Shown: positions 52,956 to 61,469 of the stretch, one piece after another
Numbering within the stretch: the first letter of the stretch is position 1
Layout: each line of letters opens with the position of its first letter
DNA from: Flavobacterium buctense
Lineage (GTDB): Bacteria; Bacteroidota; Bacteroidia; Flavobacteriales; Flavobacteriaceae
DNA: 64,000 nucleotides
Assembly: GCF_014486695.1 (NCBI RefSeq)
Contig: NZ_JACTAB010000001.1
Coordinates: 310,001-374,000 of the forward strand
Direction: 5' to 3'
The notes under the pieces: model-generated
The model's input: the letters and a program-made list of their open reading frames with translations, nothing else
Told to the model about the DNA's origin: nothing
The model's database searches: none
Program-made: the position numbers and the translations under genes

Positions 52956-54647
52956 ATGAAGGAAATTAAAAACATTTCGCGCTCACGAGCGCAAGAATCG
53001 TCGGCAGCTATTGAACGATTGTATATTACCATGAGACATTTATTCAACAGAGGTTTTTATAAACCCATGGGTGTTTCAGGGGAAACTTTAAGAGAGGCAT
53101 TATTGTCGCTAAGACCCGAAATTTACGGCAGCATCGCCGAAGAAAAAGTAGAACTCAACGGGTTGCTTTATGTTATCGAAAGACTTCCGGTTGGCATTGA
53201 AGAATGTCGTTTTATCAACTTAACTTCAGATGAAGGCTATTCAAAATCGCATTTTCAAGCGATAGTTCCACCCAAAAGAAGAAGAAATTGTTATCGCATT
53301 GATGAAGAACAAATGAACGTGGAAATCACGCGCGGGCGTTCCGATATTTATGATATTTTAACGCATTTGACTTTTATTTTTATCGAGTCACACAAAATTA
53401 AAGACCGCGTTTTATTAGACGAATCTAATGTTGAATTGACCCGAGATTGGCAAAAATTAGAACAAGCGGTTTTACAAAATAAAAAGTTTACGCAGTCAGA
53501 AAAGGAAGTGGCGATTTCCCATGCCGCCAATGTTTTAGGCAGAAGTTTTTCGGAAGTGTTAGACATTTATGATGCTTTTGGCACCAAAGAAAAACCGGAT
53601 AGATTTTTACACGTAATCTATTGGCTTGGCAAATTGGCCATCGAAGAAATCGTGGAGAACAACAAAAGAACGATTACGTTCAGTCCGATTTTAAGAGAAA
53701 GATTAGGCCATCACATCCATGGTGAAATTTGGGCAACAACCATTAAAGAAACCTTAAAAGCCAATAATTTATTGGAAAGACCAATCCACATTATCAGTGC
53801 AAACATGCACAGTGTAATGAATTCGCTCTTTGCTACGACGGTTTTGAAAACCAAATTCAAAGACAAATCGGATTTCTTTATTTATGAAGAATTGAGTAAA
53901 TCAGGTGCTGATCCGGTTAGAAATAAAGTAGAGGAATTTGCTGTAAAACACGGGATGATTTCTTTACCTGACCAATCGGGAACCAACATTGATGTTCAGA
54001 TTTTTGATACCGCCAAAATTGATTGGGTTAAATCGAGTTTCCCAAAAGCTAAAGTAGGAAAAGAAAGTCCGGTGCTAATCGTAATGGATTATGCTTTTGG
54101 CGAACAAGCCTTTGAAACCATTGACGAATTATTAAAACCCTACAAAGAAGGCAAAACCAAAACTTTCCTAAAGGTAGAATCGGTTTCTATCATGGGGAAA
54201 GCCGGTATTTTACAAGGCGGAAAAGGCGATATAATGATTCCATCAGCACACATCAACGAAGGAACTGCGGATAATTATCCGTTTGAAAACGAATTGACAG
54301 CAGCAATGTTTGAAGGCAATGATATTCCGGTATTTTCAGGACCTATGGTAACCGTATTAGGAACATCGCTTCAAAATAAAGATTTATTAAAATTTTTCCA
54401 TGAATCTACTTGGGAAGTTATAGGTTTAGAAATGGAAGGCGCTTATTATCAAAAGGCCATTCAGTCAGCTTCTAAAATCAGAAAAAGCATTCATCCGAAT
54501 GTTAAAGTTCGTTACGCATATTATGCCTCGGATAACCCATTAGAAACCGGAAGCACCTTGGCTTCGGGCGGATTGGGAACTACCGGTGTCAAACCAACGT
54601 ATTTAATTACCATTAAAATATTAGAACAAATCTTTAACGTAAAATAA
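52956..54647 (+). CDS. large conserved protein with nucleosidase/phosphorylase-like C-terminus
   Basis: 563-residue cytosolic protein (no signal peptide). The C-terminal part has IMIPSAHINEGTADNYPFENE and GLEMEGAYYQKAI (EMEG at 492-495), recalling the ribose-contacting E-M-E motif of the nucleoside phosphorylase/nucleosidase fold, then YASDNPLETG. The N-terminal half is helical and of no family I can name. I associate it with the label DUF6909, from memory and unverified; AMP nucleosidase is an alternative but the motifs differ. Own promoter; the Wzz-like gene follows after 9 bases. Confidence 0.55.
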   Translation: MKEIKNISRSRAQESSAAIERLYITMRHLFNRGFYKPMGVSGETLREALLSLRPEIYGSIAEEKVELNGLLYVIERLPVGIEECRFINLTSDEGYSKSHFQAIVPPKRRRNCYRIDEEQMNVEITRGRSDIYDILTHLTFIFIESHKIKDRVLLDESNVELTRDWQKLEQAVLQNKKFTQSEKEVAISHAANVLGRSFSEVLDIYDAFGTKEKPDRFLHVIYWLGKLAIEEIVENNKRTITFSPILRERLGHHIHGEIWATTIKETLKANNLLERPIHIISANMHSVMNSLFATTVLKTKFKDKSDFFIYEELSKSGADPVRNKVEEFAVKHGMISLPDQSGTNIDVQIFDTAKIDWVKSSFPKAKVGKESPVLIVMDYAFGEQAFETIDELLKPYKEGKTKTFLKVESVSIMGKAGILQGGKGDIMIPSAHINEGTADNYPFENELTAAMFEGNDIPVFSGPMVTVLGTSLQNKDLLKFFHESTWEVIGLEMEGAYYQKAIQSASKIRKSIHPNVKVRYAYYASDNPLETGSTLASGGLGTTGVKPTYLITIKILEQIFNVK

Positions 54648-54656
54648 TCATTTTTT

Positions 54657-55637
54657 ATGAGCGCAACACCTCAAAATAACACGGACAATCAGGAAATAGA
54701 TTTATCTCAAATTTCTAAGAGAATCGGATCTTTTTTTGAAAATATTGCCACCCAAGTTTTTAAAGCATTTTTATTTTTTAAAAGAAACATCATTTGGATT
54801 GGAATTTTGTTCGTTTTAGGTGCCGGACTTGGATATTACTTTGACAAAAACAACAAAGTCTATAACAATCAGATAATTGTTTGCCCCAATTTTGGTTCAA
54901 CGGATTATTTATACGCTAAAATAAGTTTGATTAATTCCAAAATTCAGGAACAAGACACTTTGTTTTTAAAAGAAGTAGTGGGAATTAAAAATCCGGCAAA
55001 GTTTATCAAAATTGAGGTACAGCCCATTTCGGATATTTATAAGTTTATTGAAGAACGAGATAAAAACTTCGAGGTTTTAAAGTTAATGGCAGAAGATGGT
55101 GATGTAAAAAAAATCATCAACGATAATTTAACCAGTAAAAATTACCCGTATCATTTAATTTCATTTGTAACCCTCAATGAAACTTCTAAAGACAAAACGG
55201 TAGAACCGTTGTTAAAATATTTCAATGATTCGGATTATTATAAAGTTATTCAAAAGCAGTTTATGGATAACGTTAAAATCAAAATAGCGGACAATGACTC
55301 GATAATTTCACAAATTAACGGGGTTTTAAATACCATTTCAAGTACAAACGCTTCGCCTAAAGGGGATAAGTTATTTTACTACAATGAAAACTCTCAATTG
55401 GGTGATGTACTAAAAATCAAACACGAAATTAACTATGAACAAGGAATGCGAAGGTTAGACTTGATCAATTTGGATAAAATTATTAAAGACAACAGCCATA
55501 CTTTAAACATCAAAAACAAAGAATCTTTGAATGGTAAAATGAAGTATGCAATACCCTTTTTCTTCATAGGAATCTTTGTTCTCTTTGGATTGATAAAAAG
55601 GTATTACAAATACCAAATGGCTAAATTGAACAATTAA
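54657..55637 (+). CDS. Wzz-like chain-length determinant family protein
   Basis: 326-residue protein with two membrane helices (about 46-64 and 296-315) enclosing a periplasmic mixed helical domain, the topology of polysaccharide co-polymerases (Wzz). No cytosolic kinase domain. Sequence identity to named Wzz proteins is not obvious, so this rests on topology and position before the rfb genes. Confidence 0.6.
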   Translation: MSATPQNNTDNQEIDLSQISKRIGSFFENIATQVFKAFLFFKRNIIWIGILFVLGAGLGYYFDKNNKVYNNQIIVCPNFGSTDYLYAKISLINSKIQEQDTLFLKEVVGIKNPAKFIKIEVQPISDIYKFIEERDKNFEVLKLMAEDGDVKKIINDNLTSKNYPYHLISFVTLNETSKDKTVEPLLKYFNDSDYYKVIQKQFMDNVKIKIADNDSIISQINGVLNTISSTNASPKGDKLFYYNENSQLGDVLKIKHEINYEQGMRRLDLINLDKIIKDNSHTLNIKNKESLNGKMKYAIPFFFIGIFVLFGLIKRYYKYQMAKLNN

Positions 55638-55724
55638 TTTATAAAAGTGCAAAGCTTAATCGCAAAGGTAAAAACACGATTGAGTGCTATTACATTTGAT
55701 TGAATGAAACAATAAGTAAGACAG

Positions 55725-56582
55725 ATGAAAGGAATAATATTAGCAGGAGGTTCCGGAACAAGATTGCATCCATTGACCTTAGCGGTTAGTAAACAATTAA
55801 TGCCTATTTATGACAAACCGATGATTTATTATCCGTTGTCTACGTTGATGTGGTCAGGAATTCGCGAGATATTGATCATTTCTACACCACATGATTTACC
55901 GCTTTTCAGACAACTTTTAGGTGATGGTTCGAGTTTGGGATGCCGATTTGAATATGCCGTTCAAGAAAACCCCAATGGGCTGGCAGAAGCCTTTATCATC
56001 GGAAAAGAGTTTATTGGAAACGATAAAGTAGCTTTGGTTTTAGGCGATAATATTTTTTATGGCACTGGACTTTCTGATTTGCTTTTGGCCAACAATAATC
56101 CGGATGGAGGTATTATCTATGCCTATCATGTTCATGATCCGGAACGTTATGGTGTAGTAGATTTTGACGCAGAAGGCAAAGTCTTATCGATTGAAGAAAA
56201 ACCATCGCAGCCAAAATCTAATTTTGCTGTTCCCGGAATCTATTTTTATGACAATGATGTTGTAGCAATAGCAGCCAATATAAAACCAAGTCCACGTGGG
56301 GAATTAGAAATAACCGACGTCAACAAAGAGTATTTAAAAAGAGGAAAACTCAAAGTAAGTATACTCGATAGAGGAACCGCTTGGTTAGACACAGGAACGT
56401 TTAATTCCCTAATGCAAGCCAGCCAATTTGTTCAAGTAATAGAGGAAAGACAGGGATTAAAAATTGGCGCTATTGAAGAAGCTGCCTATAAAATGGGCTT
56501 TATTGAAGCCGAACAATTAAAAAAATTAGCCCAACCGTTGTTAAAAAGCGGTTATGGTAATCATTTATTAAGTTTGATTTAA
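55725..56582 (+). CDS. rfbA: glucose-1-phosphate thymidylyltransferase
   Basis: 285-residue nucleotidyltransferase (RmlA) making dTDP-glucose from glucose-1-phosphate and d[14 protein letters not shown] at 8-18, [28 protein letters not shown] (metal-binding Asp), [10 protein letters not shown] and ERQGLKIG are diagnostic. Full length. First gene of the A-C-D set; the rfbC start is directly after its stop. Confidence 0.97.
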   Translation: MKGIILAGGSGTRLHPLTLAVSKQLMPIYDKPMIYYPLSTLMWSGIREILIISTPHDLPLFRQLLGDGSSLGCRFEYAVQENPNGLAEAFIIGKEFIGNDKVALVLGDNIFYGTGLSDLLLANNNPDGGIIYAYHVHDPERYGVVDFDAEGKVLSIEEKPSQPKSNFAVPGIYFYDNDVVAIAANIKPSPRGELEITDVNKEYLKRGKLKVSILDRGTAWLDTGTFNSLMQASQFVQVIEERQGLKIGAIEEAAYKMGFIEAEQLKKLAQPLLKSGYGNHLLSLI

Positions 56583-57134
56583 ATGAATTTTATTCCAACA
56601 AAACTCGAAGGATGTTTTATTATTGAACCCAAAATAATCCTTGATGAAAGAGGTTATTTTATGGAAAGTTTCAACGAAAGAACTTTTCAAAACGGGGTTG
56701 GACAAGAAGTTCATTTTGTTCAAGACAATCAATCCTATTCTTCAAAAGGAGTTTTACGCGGATTGCATTATCAAACAGGTGAACATGCACAAGCTAAACT
56801 GGTAAGAGTATTGCAAGGAGAAGTTTTAGACGTTGCAGTCGATATTCGCCCTAATTCACCAACATTCGGACACTATGAAGCTGTGGTTTTATCGGGAGAT
56901 AATCAGCGGCAATTTTTTGTTCCGAGAGGTTTTGCCCACGGATTTTTAGTGCTCAGTGATACGGCAACATTCTTTTATAAATGCGACAATTTTTATAACA
57001 AAGAAAGCGAAGGCGGAATTATCTACAACGATAAAAGTATCAATATTGACTGGAGTTTTTCTTCAGACAAGCTCATAATTTCAGAAAAAGACAAAGTACA
57101 ACCCACTATAGAAAATGCCCCAAAAGCATGGTAG
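56583..57134 (+). CDS. rfbC: dTDP-4-dehydrorhamnose 3,5-epimerase
   Basis: 183-residue cupin epimerase (RmlC). The catalytic histidine is H62 in VLRGLHYQ, with VRVLQGEVLDVAVDIR and VPRGFAHGFLVLS following and the Tyr-containing KCDNFYNKESEGGI. It acts after RmlB on the dTDP-4-keto-6-deoxy sugar. Overlaps the rfbD start by 7 bases. Confidence 0.97.
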   Translation: MNFIPTKLEGCFIIEPKIILDERGYFMESFNERTFQNGVGQEVHFVQDNQSYSSKGVLRGLHYQTGEHAQAKLVRVLQGEVLDVAVDIRPNSPTFGHYEAVVLSGDNQRQFFVPRGFAHGFLVLSDTATFFYKCDNFYNKESEGGIIYNDKSINIDWSFSSDKLIISEKDKVQPTIENAPKAW

Positions 57135-57982
57135 TTTTAGTCACAGGAAGTGCCGGACAATTAGGTCAAAGTTTGCAATTTATTGCACCCAATTATCCTG
57201 AAATTCAGTTTCTATTTTATACATCAAAAGAATTAGACATAACGAATTTAGGGCAGTGTAAGTTAATTTTTTCCAAACATCAACCTGATTTTTGCATAAA
57301 CGCAGCTGCTTATACCGCTGTTGACAAAGCCGAAAGCGAACCGGAAAAAGCACATTTAATTAATGTAATAGGGGCTAAAAATTTAGCTGAGGTTTGTAAA
57401 GAACTACAGACCGTTTTACTCCACATTTCAACAGATTTTGTTTTTGATGGAGAAAAAAAGGTTCCGTATACCGAAACGGATTTGCCAAATCCAACAGGAA
57501 TTTACGGTCAAACAAAATTGGAGGGCGAGAAGGCCATTCAAAATACCTGGGAAAAGCATTTCATCATAAGAACTTCTTGGGTTTATTCTCCATTTGGAAA
57601 TAATTTTATGAAGACTATGTTGCGTTTGGCTTCAGAAAGAGACAGTATTTCTGTTGTAAATGACCAAATTGGAACACCAACGAATGCGGTTGATTTAGCA
57701 ACGGCTTTAATTCAAATCATTTTAACCGACAACCGACAACCGACAAAAAACTATGGCATCTATAACTTCAGTAATGAAGGACAATGCAGTTGGTATGATT
57801 TTGCACAAAAAATATTTGAAGTTAACGGGATAAGTATAAATTTACAACCAATTGCAACTTCGGGATTTCCAACACCTGCCAAGAGACCGGAGTTTAGTGT
57901 TTTGGACAAAACTAAAATCAAGAACACTTTTGGTTTAGAAATTAATAACTGGAAAGGGAGTTTACAAGAGCTTAAGCTTTAA
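57128..57982 (+). CDS. rfbD: dTDP-4-dehydrorhamnose reductase
   Basis: 284-residue short-chain reductase (RmlD) giving dTDP-rhamnose. The NAD(P)-binding motif is GSAGQLG at 7-13 and the catalytic Y126-x3-K130 is in IYGQTKLEGE. A heptamer tandem repeat (ACCGACA x3) lies in the coding sequence at 57725-57745 and encodes TDNRQPT. Because the unit is 7 bases, a change in copy number would shift the frame. Confidence 0.96.
   Translation: MVVLVTGSAGQLGQSLQFIAPNYPEIQFLFYTSKELDITNLGQCKLIFSKHQPDFCINAAAYTAVDKAESEPEKAHLINVIGAKNLAEVCKELQTVLLHISTDFVFDGEKKVPYTETDLPNPTGIYGQTKLEGEKAIQNTWEKHFIIRTSWVYSPFGNNFMKTMLRLASERDSISVVNDQIGTPTNAVDLATALIQIILTDNRQPTKNYGIYNFSNEGQCSWYDFAQKIFEVNGISINLQPIATSGFPTPAKRPEFSVLDKTKIKNTFGLEINNWKGSLQELKL
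57725..57745. repeat. heptanucleotide repeat ACCGACA x3 inside rfbD
   Basis: Three perfect direct copies within codons for residues about 200-206 of RfbD. Unit length 7 is not a multiple of three. Confidence 0.9.
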
Positions 57983-57985
57983 AAA

Positions 57986-58744
57986 ATGGATATATCAGAG
58001 TTCTCAAGATTAAATGACAAGGGTAATTATAGCAGACATCCATGGGAGACCTCAAGGAAGAATGTTTTACATACCTTTTTAAAACAATCAGAAATCCAAT
58101 TTCCAATAGAAAGGATTGTTGACATTGGCAGTGGAGATGCTTTTGTAATTCACACTTTAGTAGAGAAAAATTTAGCTAAGGAATATTACGCCATTGATAC
58201 GGCTTACACTCCCGAAGTCATCGCTCAGTTAAAATCAAACAACAATAACAGTCAAGTTGTTTATTTTCAAAACCTTAAAGAGTATTTAACAACAGTAACA
58301 GAAAAAGCACCAACATTATATTTGTGCATGGATGTTTTGGAACATTTAGAAGAGGAGAAAATCATCCTTGACGACTTACAGTCAAAAGACAACAATTATT
58401 TCTTTTTTGCCGTTCCTGCTTTTCAATCTGTTTTTTCAAGTCACGATGTTTTATTAGGACACTACAGGAGATACACACTGAAGCAATTAATGACTGTTTT
58501 AAATAATTATCAGTTTACCATTATTGATAAAGGATATTATTTTACTTCATTACTGTTGTTTAGAAAGCTGGATAAGTTTCTTAAAAAAGACAAAGACGAA
58601 TCAATAGACAATTGGGAAGCAGGTAAATTAAAAACAGCCGCAATCAATACCATGTTAACCATTGATTTTAAAATCAGTTTATTGTTAAAAAAACTTGGTG
58701 TAACAGTTCCCGGACTTTCTTGTTATTGTTTATGCAAAAAATAG
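57986..58744 (+). CDS. class I SAM-dependent methyltransferase in the polysaccharide locus
   Basis: 252-residue methyltransferase; motif I IVDIGSGDAF at about 44-53, motif IV LYLCMDVLEHLEEE, then YFFFAVPAFQSVFSSHDVLLGHYRRYT. It shares the architecture AFQSxxSSHDxxxxHyRRY with the methyltransferase at 60.7 kb, so the two are probably paralogues. Substrate unknown, probably a lipid-linked sugar. Overlaps the next gene by 13 bases. Confidence 0.85.
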   Translation: MDISEFSRLNDKGNYSRHPWETSRKNVLHTFLKQSEIQFPIERIVDIGSGDAFVIHTLVEKNLAKEYYAIDTAYTPEVIAQLKSNNNNSQVVYFQNLKEYLTTVTEKAPTLYLCMDVLEHLEEEKIILDDLQSKDNNYFFFAVPAFQSVFSSHDVLLGHYRRYTLKQLMTVLNNYQFTIIDKGYYFTSLLLFRKLDKFLKKDKDESIDNWEAGKLKTAAINTMLTIDFKISLLLKKLGVTVPGLSCYCLCKK

Positions 58745-59445
58745 CTATTATAATTCCATGCTATAATGAAGAAAAACGATTAAAAATTTCTTCATTATCT
58801 TATTTGATAGAGAATACTTCTATCGATATATATTTGGCCAATGATGGAAGTAAAGACAGAACATTGGCTGTTATAAATGAATTTGCTTCAGAAAATCCAA
58901 CACGATGTTTTGTATTGAATTTTGAAAAAAATGAAGGAAAAGCGAACACTATTTTTAAATCGGTAAACTTGTTATTAGAAAAGAATAAGTATGATTTTAT
59001 AGGGTATTTTGACGCAGATTTTTCTACACCCGAATCTGAAATCAAAAGATTGTTATCCGAAATTAAAAATGACGAAACTTCATTTTTGTTTGGCTCAAGA
59101 ATACTGTTACTCAATTCCGGAATCAAAAGAAAATACCATCGACATATCATAGGAAGAGTAATAATTACATTAATCAATCTAAAATTCAAGTTAGGCATTT
59201 ACGATACTCAATGTGGGGCAAAAATATTTTCGAGCTCTATACTGCAACAAGTTTTTGAAAAGCCATTCAAGACTTCCTGGCTCTTTGATGTAGAAATTTT
59301 TATTCGATTAAAGAAGAAAAACCTTTTAAGTAAAGGAAGGGAAATCCCGGTGTATAATTGGAAAGATGTTGATGGTTCAAAACTAGGCTGGAGAACAGGG
59401 TTTAAAATAATCTCAGAAATGCTTACCATTGTTAGAAAATATTAA
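58732..59445 (+). CDS. family 2 glycosyltransferase (dolichyl-phosphate glucosyltransferase-like)
   Basis: 237-residue GT-A fold enzyme: IIIPCYNEEKRL near the start, ANDGSKDRT, DADFSTP with the metal-binding DAD at 94-96, then GSRILLLNSGIKRK, YDTQCGAKIF and WLFDVEIFIR. This pattern fits polyprenyl-phosphate beta-glucosyltransferases. I start at ATG 58732, inside the end of the methyltransferase gene. No C-terminal membrane helices are seen. Confidence 0.88.
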   Translation: MQKIAIIIPCYNEEKRLKISSLSYLIENTSIDIYLANDGSKDRTLAVINEFASENPTRCFVLNFEKNEGKANTIFKSVNLLLEKNKYDFIGYFDADFSTPESEIKRLLSEIKNDETSFLFGSRILLLNSGIKRKYHRHIIGRVIITLINLKFKLGIYDTQCGAKIFSSSILQQVFEKPFKTSWLFDVEIFIRLKKKNLLSKGREIPVYNWKDVDGSKLGWRTGFKIISEMLTIVRKY

Positions 59446-59515
59446 ATAATAATTATTTAAGGCAATACAAAAAAACAATCACTATACAAAATTCTTAAAG
59501 CAACACACGAAGCAC

Positions 59516-59730
59516 TTTGGTATTTATAACTTATCCATTTAAGAATGATGTTTATGGTATGATTTTGCTAAAAAGATATTTGAAGTTAACAATATAAAGA
59601 GTAATTTGCCTCCAATTCCAAATAACGGTTTTTCCAATACTAACCAAAAGCACAAAACACAGCATTTAAGTTAAAAACTAAAAATTCAAAGTTGTTTTTA
59701 GAAGTGAAAAAAAATGGAAAGAGTTTAAGA
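59516..59730 (+). pseudogene. decayed C-terminal fragment of a second rfbD
   Basis: The gap before the next gene keeps stretches matching the 3' part of rfbD: TGGTATGATTTTGC (59555-59568) equals rfbD 57791-57804, and ATATTTGAAGTTAAC is identical in both. Translated, it recalls FGIYNLS, WYDFAKKIFEV and KKWKESL, aligning with YGIYNFS, WYDFAQKIFEV and NNWKGSL of RfbD, but with stops and shifts. A remnant of a duplicated or recombined rhamnose gene. Confidence 0.8.
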
Positions 59731-59731
59731 A

Positions 59732-60697
59732 ATGAGAGAAAACAGTATCGATATATCCATCATTGTTCCACTGTATAATGAGGAATTGGTTTTTGAACAA
59801 TTAATTCAAAGACTTAAAGGCGTAATTTCTTCTACGAGCTTTAGTTGTGAGGTTATTTTAGTTAATGATGGCAGCAGTGACCAAACCGCTGAATTAATAG
59901 AAAAGATTTGTAAAGAAGACAATCGTTTTACCGGGATAATACTTTCAAGAAATTATGGACATCAATTAGCAGTTAGCGCAGGATTGGCCAATGTAAGAGG
60001 GAAAAGAGGCGCGATGATTATTGATGGCGATTTACAAGATCCTCCGGAGTTAATAATCAATTTTTATAAGTTATTAATAGATGGATATGACGTAATTTAT
60101 GCCATCAGAAAAAACAGAAAGGAAAGTTTCTTTAAAAAGAAAGCCTACAATTTATATTACCGTTTGCAGAAAAAAATATCCAATTTTAATATTCCTATCG
60201 ACAGTGGAGATTTCTCCATGATTAGCCGAAGAGTAGTGGATAATTTAAACGACATGCCCGAAAAAAGCCGATACATCAGAGGAATGAGAGCATGGATTGG
60301 TTTTAAGCAAATTGGTTATGAATATGACCGTGATGAGAGACAAGCCGGCGAAACTAAATACAGTTGGTCAAAACTCTTTGAATTGGCCTTCAACGGCATC
60401 TTTAATTTTAGTGATTTTCCTGTAAGATTCATTGCTAAATTAGGTTTTTTAACGGTTATTTTTTCATTGTTTTATTTTGTTTACAATCTATACAGAAAGT
60501 TTTATTATAACGATGTTCCTCAAGGATTTACAGCAACAATTTTAGCCATTATTTTGTTTAGCGGTGTTCAGTTAATTTCGTTAGGTATTATAGGTGAATA
60601 TGTTTTGCGTATTTATAATCAGGTAAGAAATAGACCATTATTCATTATCGATAAAATAATCAGAAAAGAAGAAAGCAATCTTAATAATGAAGCTTAA
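59732..60697 (+). CDS. family 2 glycosyltransferase with two C-terminal membrane helices
   Basis: 321-residue GtrB/ArnC/DPM1-type enzyme: IIVPLYNEE, LVNDGSSDQT, LSRNYGHQLA, DGDLQDPPE (98-106) and the RGMRAWIGFKQ loop. Two membrane segments lie at about 230-252 and 264-290. It probably transfers a sugar to undecaprenyl phosphate, supplying the integral glycosyltransferase at 61.5 kb. Confidence 0.93.
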   Translation: MRENSIDISIIVPLYNEELVFEQLIQRLKGVISSTSFSCEVILVNDGSSDQTAELIEKICKEDNRFTGIILSRNYGHQLAVSAGLANVRGKRGAMIIDGDLQDPPELIINFYKLLIDGYDVIYAIRKNRKESFFKKKAYNLYYRLQKKISNFNIPIDSGDFSMISRRVVDNLNDMPEKSRYIRGMRAWIGFKQIGYEYDRDERQAGETKYSWSKLFELAFNGIFNFSDFPVRFIAKLGFLTVIFSLFYFVYNLYRKFYYNDVPQGFTATILAIILFSGVQLISLGIIGEYVLRIYNQVRNRPLFIIDKIIRKEESNLNNEA

Positions 60698-60700
60698 TTT

Positions 60701-61468
60701 ATGAATCACGAATACTACAAAGAATATTATGATTTGGAGCGAAATCACTGGTGGTTCATTGCTAGAGAAAAAATCATATCCAATTATATTACCAAATTAC
60801 TTAGAGAAGATAAACAAGATATCTCTTCGATAAGAATTCTAAATATTGGTTGCGGTCCGGGTAGAAGTTCAGAATATTTGTCAAAATTTGGAAATGTTAT
60901 TTCCATTGAATATGATAAATTTTGTTGTGAATTTGCTTCTCAAAAAACGGGGCTTGAAATCATTAACGGCTCAATTACAGAAATTCCTTTTCCTGAAAAT
61001 TCCTTTGACTTGGTTTGTGCTTTTGATGTCATCGAACATGTTGAAGACGACCAATTAGCCGTGACCGAAATGAAAAGAGTTTTAAAAGATGATGGAATTA
61101 TTTTCATCACCGTTCCGGCTTTTATGAGTTTGTGGAGTCATCATGACGTAATCAATCATCATTTCAGAAGGTATAAATTACCGGAAGTTAAGAAGCTGTT
61201 TTTATCAAAAAACGATGGTAAGCTGATTTTTTCTTCTTACTTCAATACATTCCTATTCCCCCCCATTTATTTATTCAGAAAAATAAGCAATTTACTTAAA
61301 ACGGGTGAAAAAAGAGCCGGCTCAGGCAGTGATTTCGAAGCCTTCAAGCCCGGAATATTAAACAATATATTGTTTAATATTATGCATTTAGAAACAAAAT
61401 TTATCAATAAAAATATAAGTTTCCCATTTGGTGTATCGATTCTTTACACTTGGAAAAAACATAAGTAA
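60701..61468 (+). CDS. class I SAM-dependent methyltransferase
   Basis: 255-residue methyltransferase; motif I ILNIGCGPGRSS at about 46-57, FDLVCAFDVIEHVEDD, then ITVPAFMSLWSHHDVINHHFRRY. Paralogous in layout to the gene at 57986. The start is 3 bases after the glycosyltransferase stop; the next ATG is one base after its own stop. Confidence 0.87.
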   Translation: MNHEYYKEYYDLERNHWWFIAREKIISNYITKLLREDKQDISSIRILNIGCGPGRSSEYLSKFGNVISIEYDKFCCEFASQKTGLEIINGSITEIPFPENSFDLVCAFDVIEHVEDDQLAVTEMKRVLKDDGIIFITVPAFMSLWSHHDVINHHFRRYKLPEVKKLFLSKNDGKLIFSSYFNTFLFPPIYLFRKISNLLKTGEKRAGSGSDFEAFKPGILNNILFNIMHLETKFINKNISFPFGVSILYTWKKHK

Positions 61469-61469
61469 A

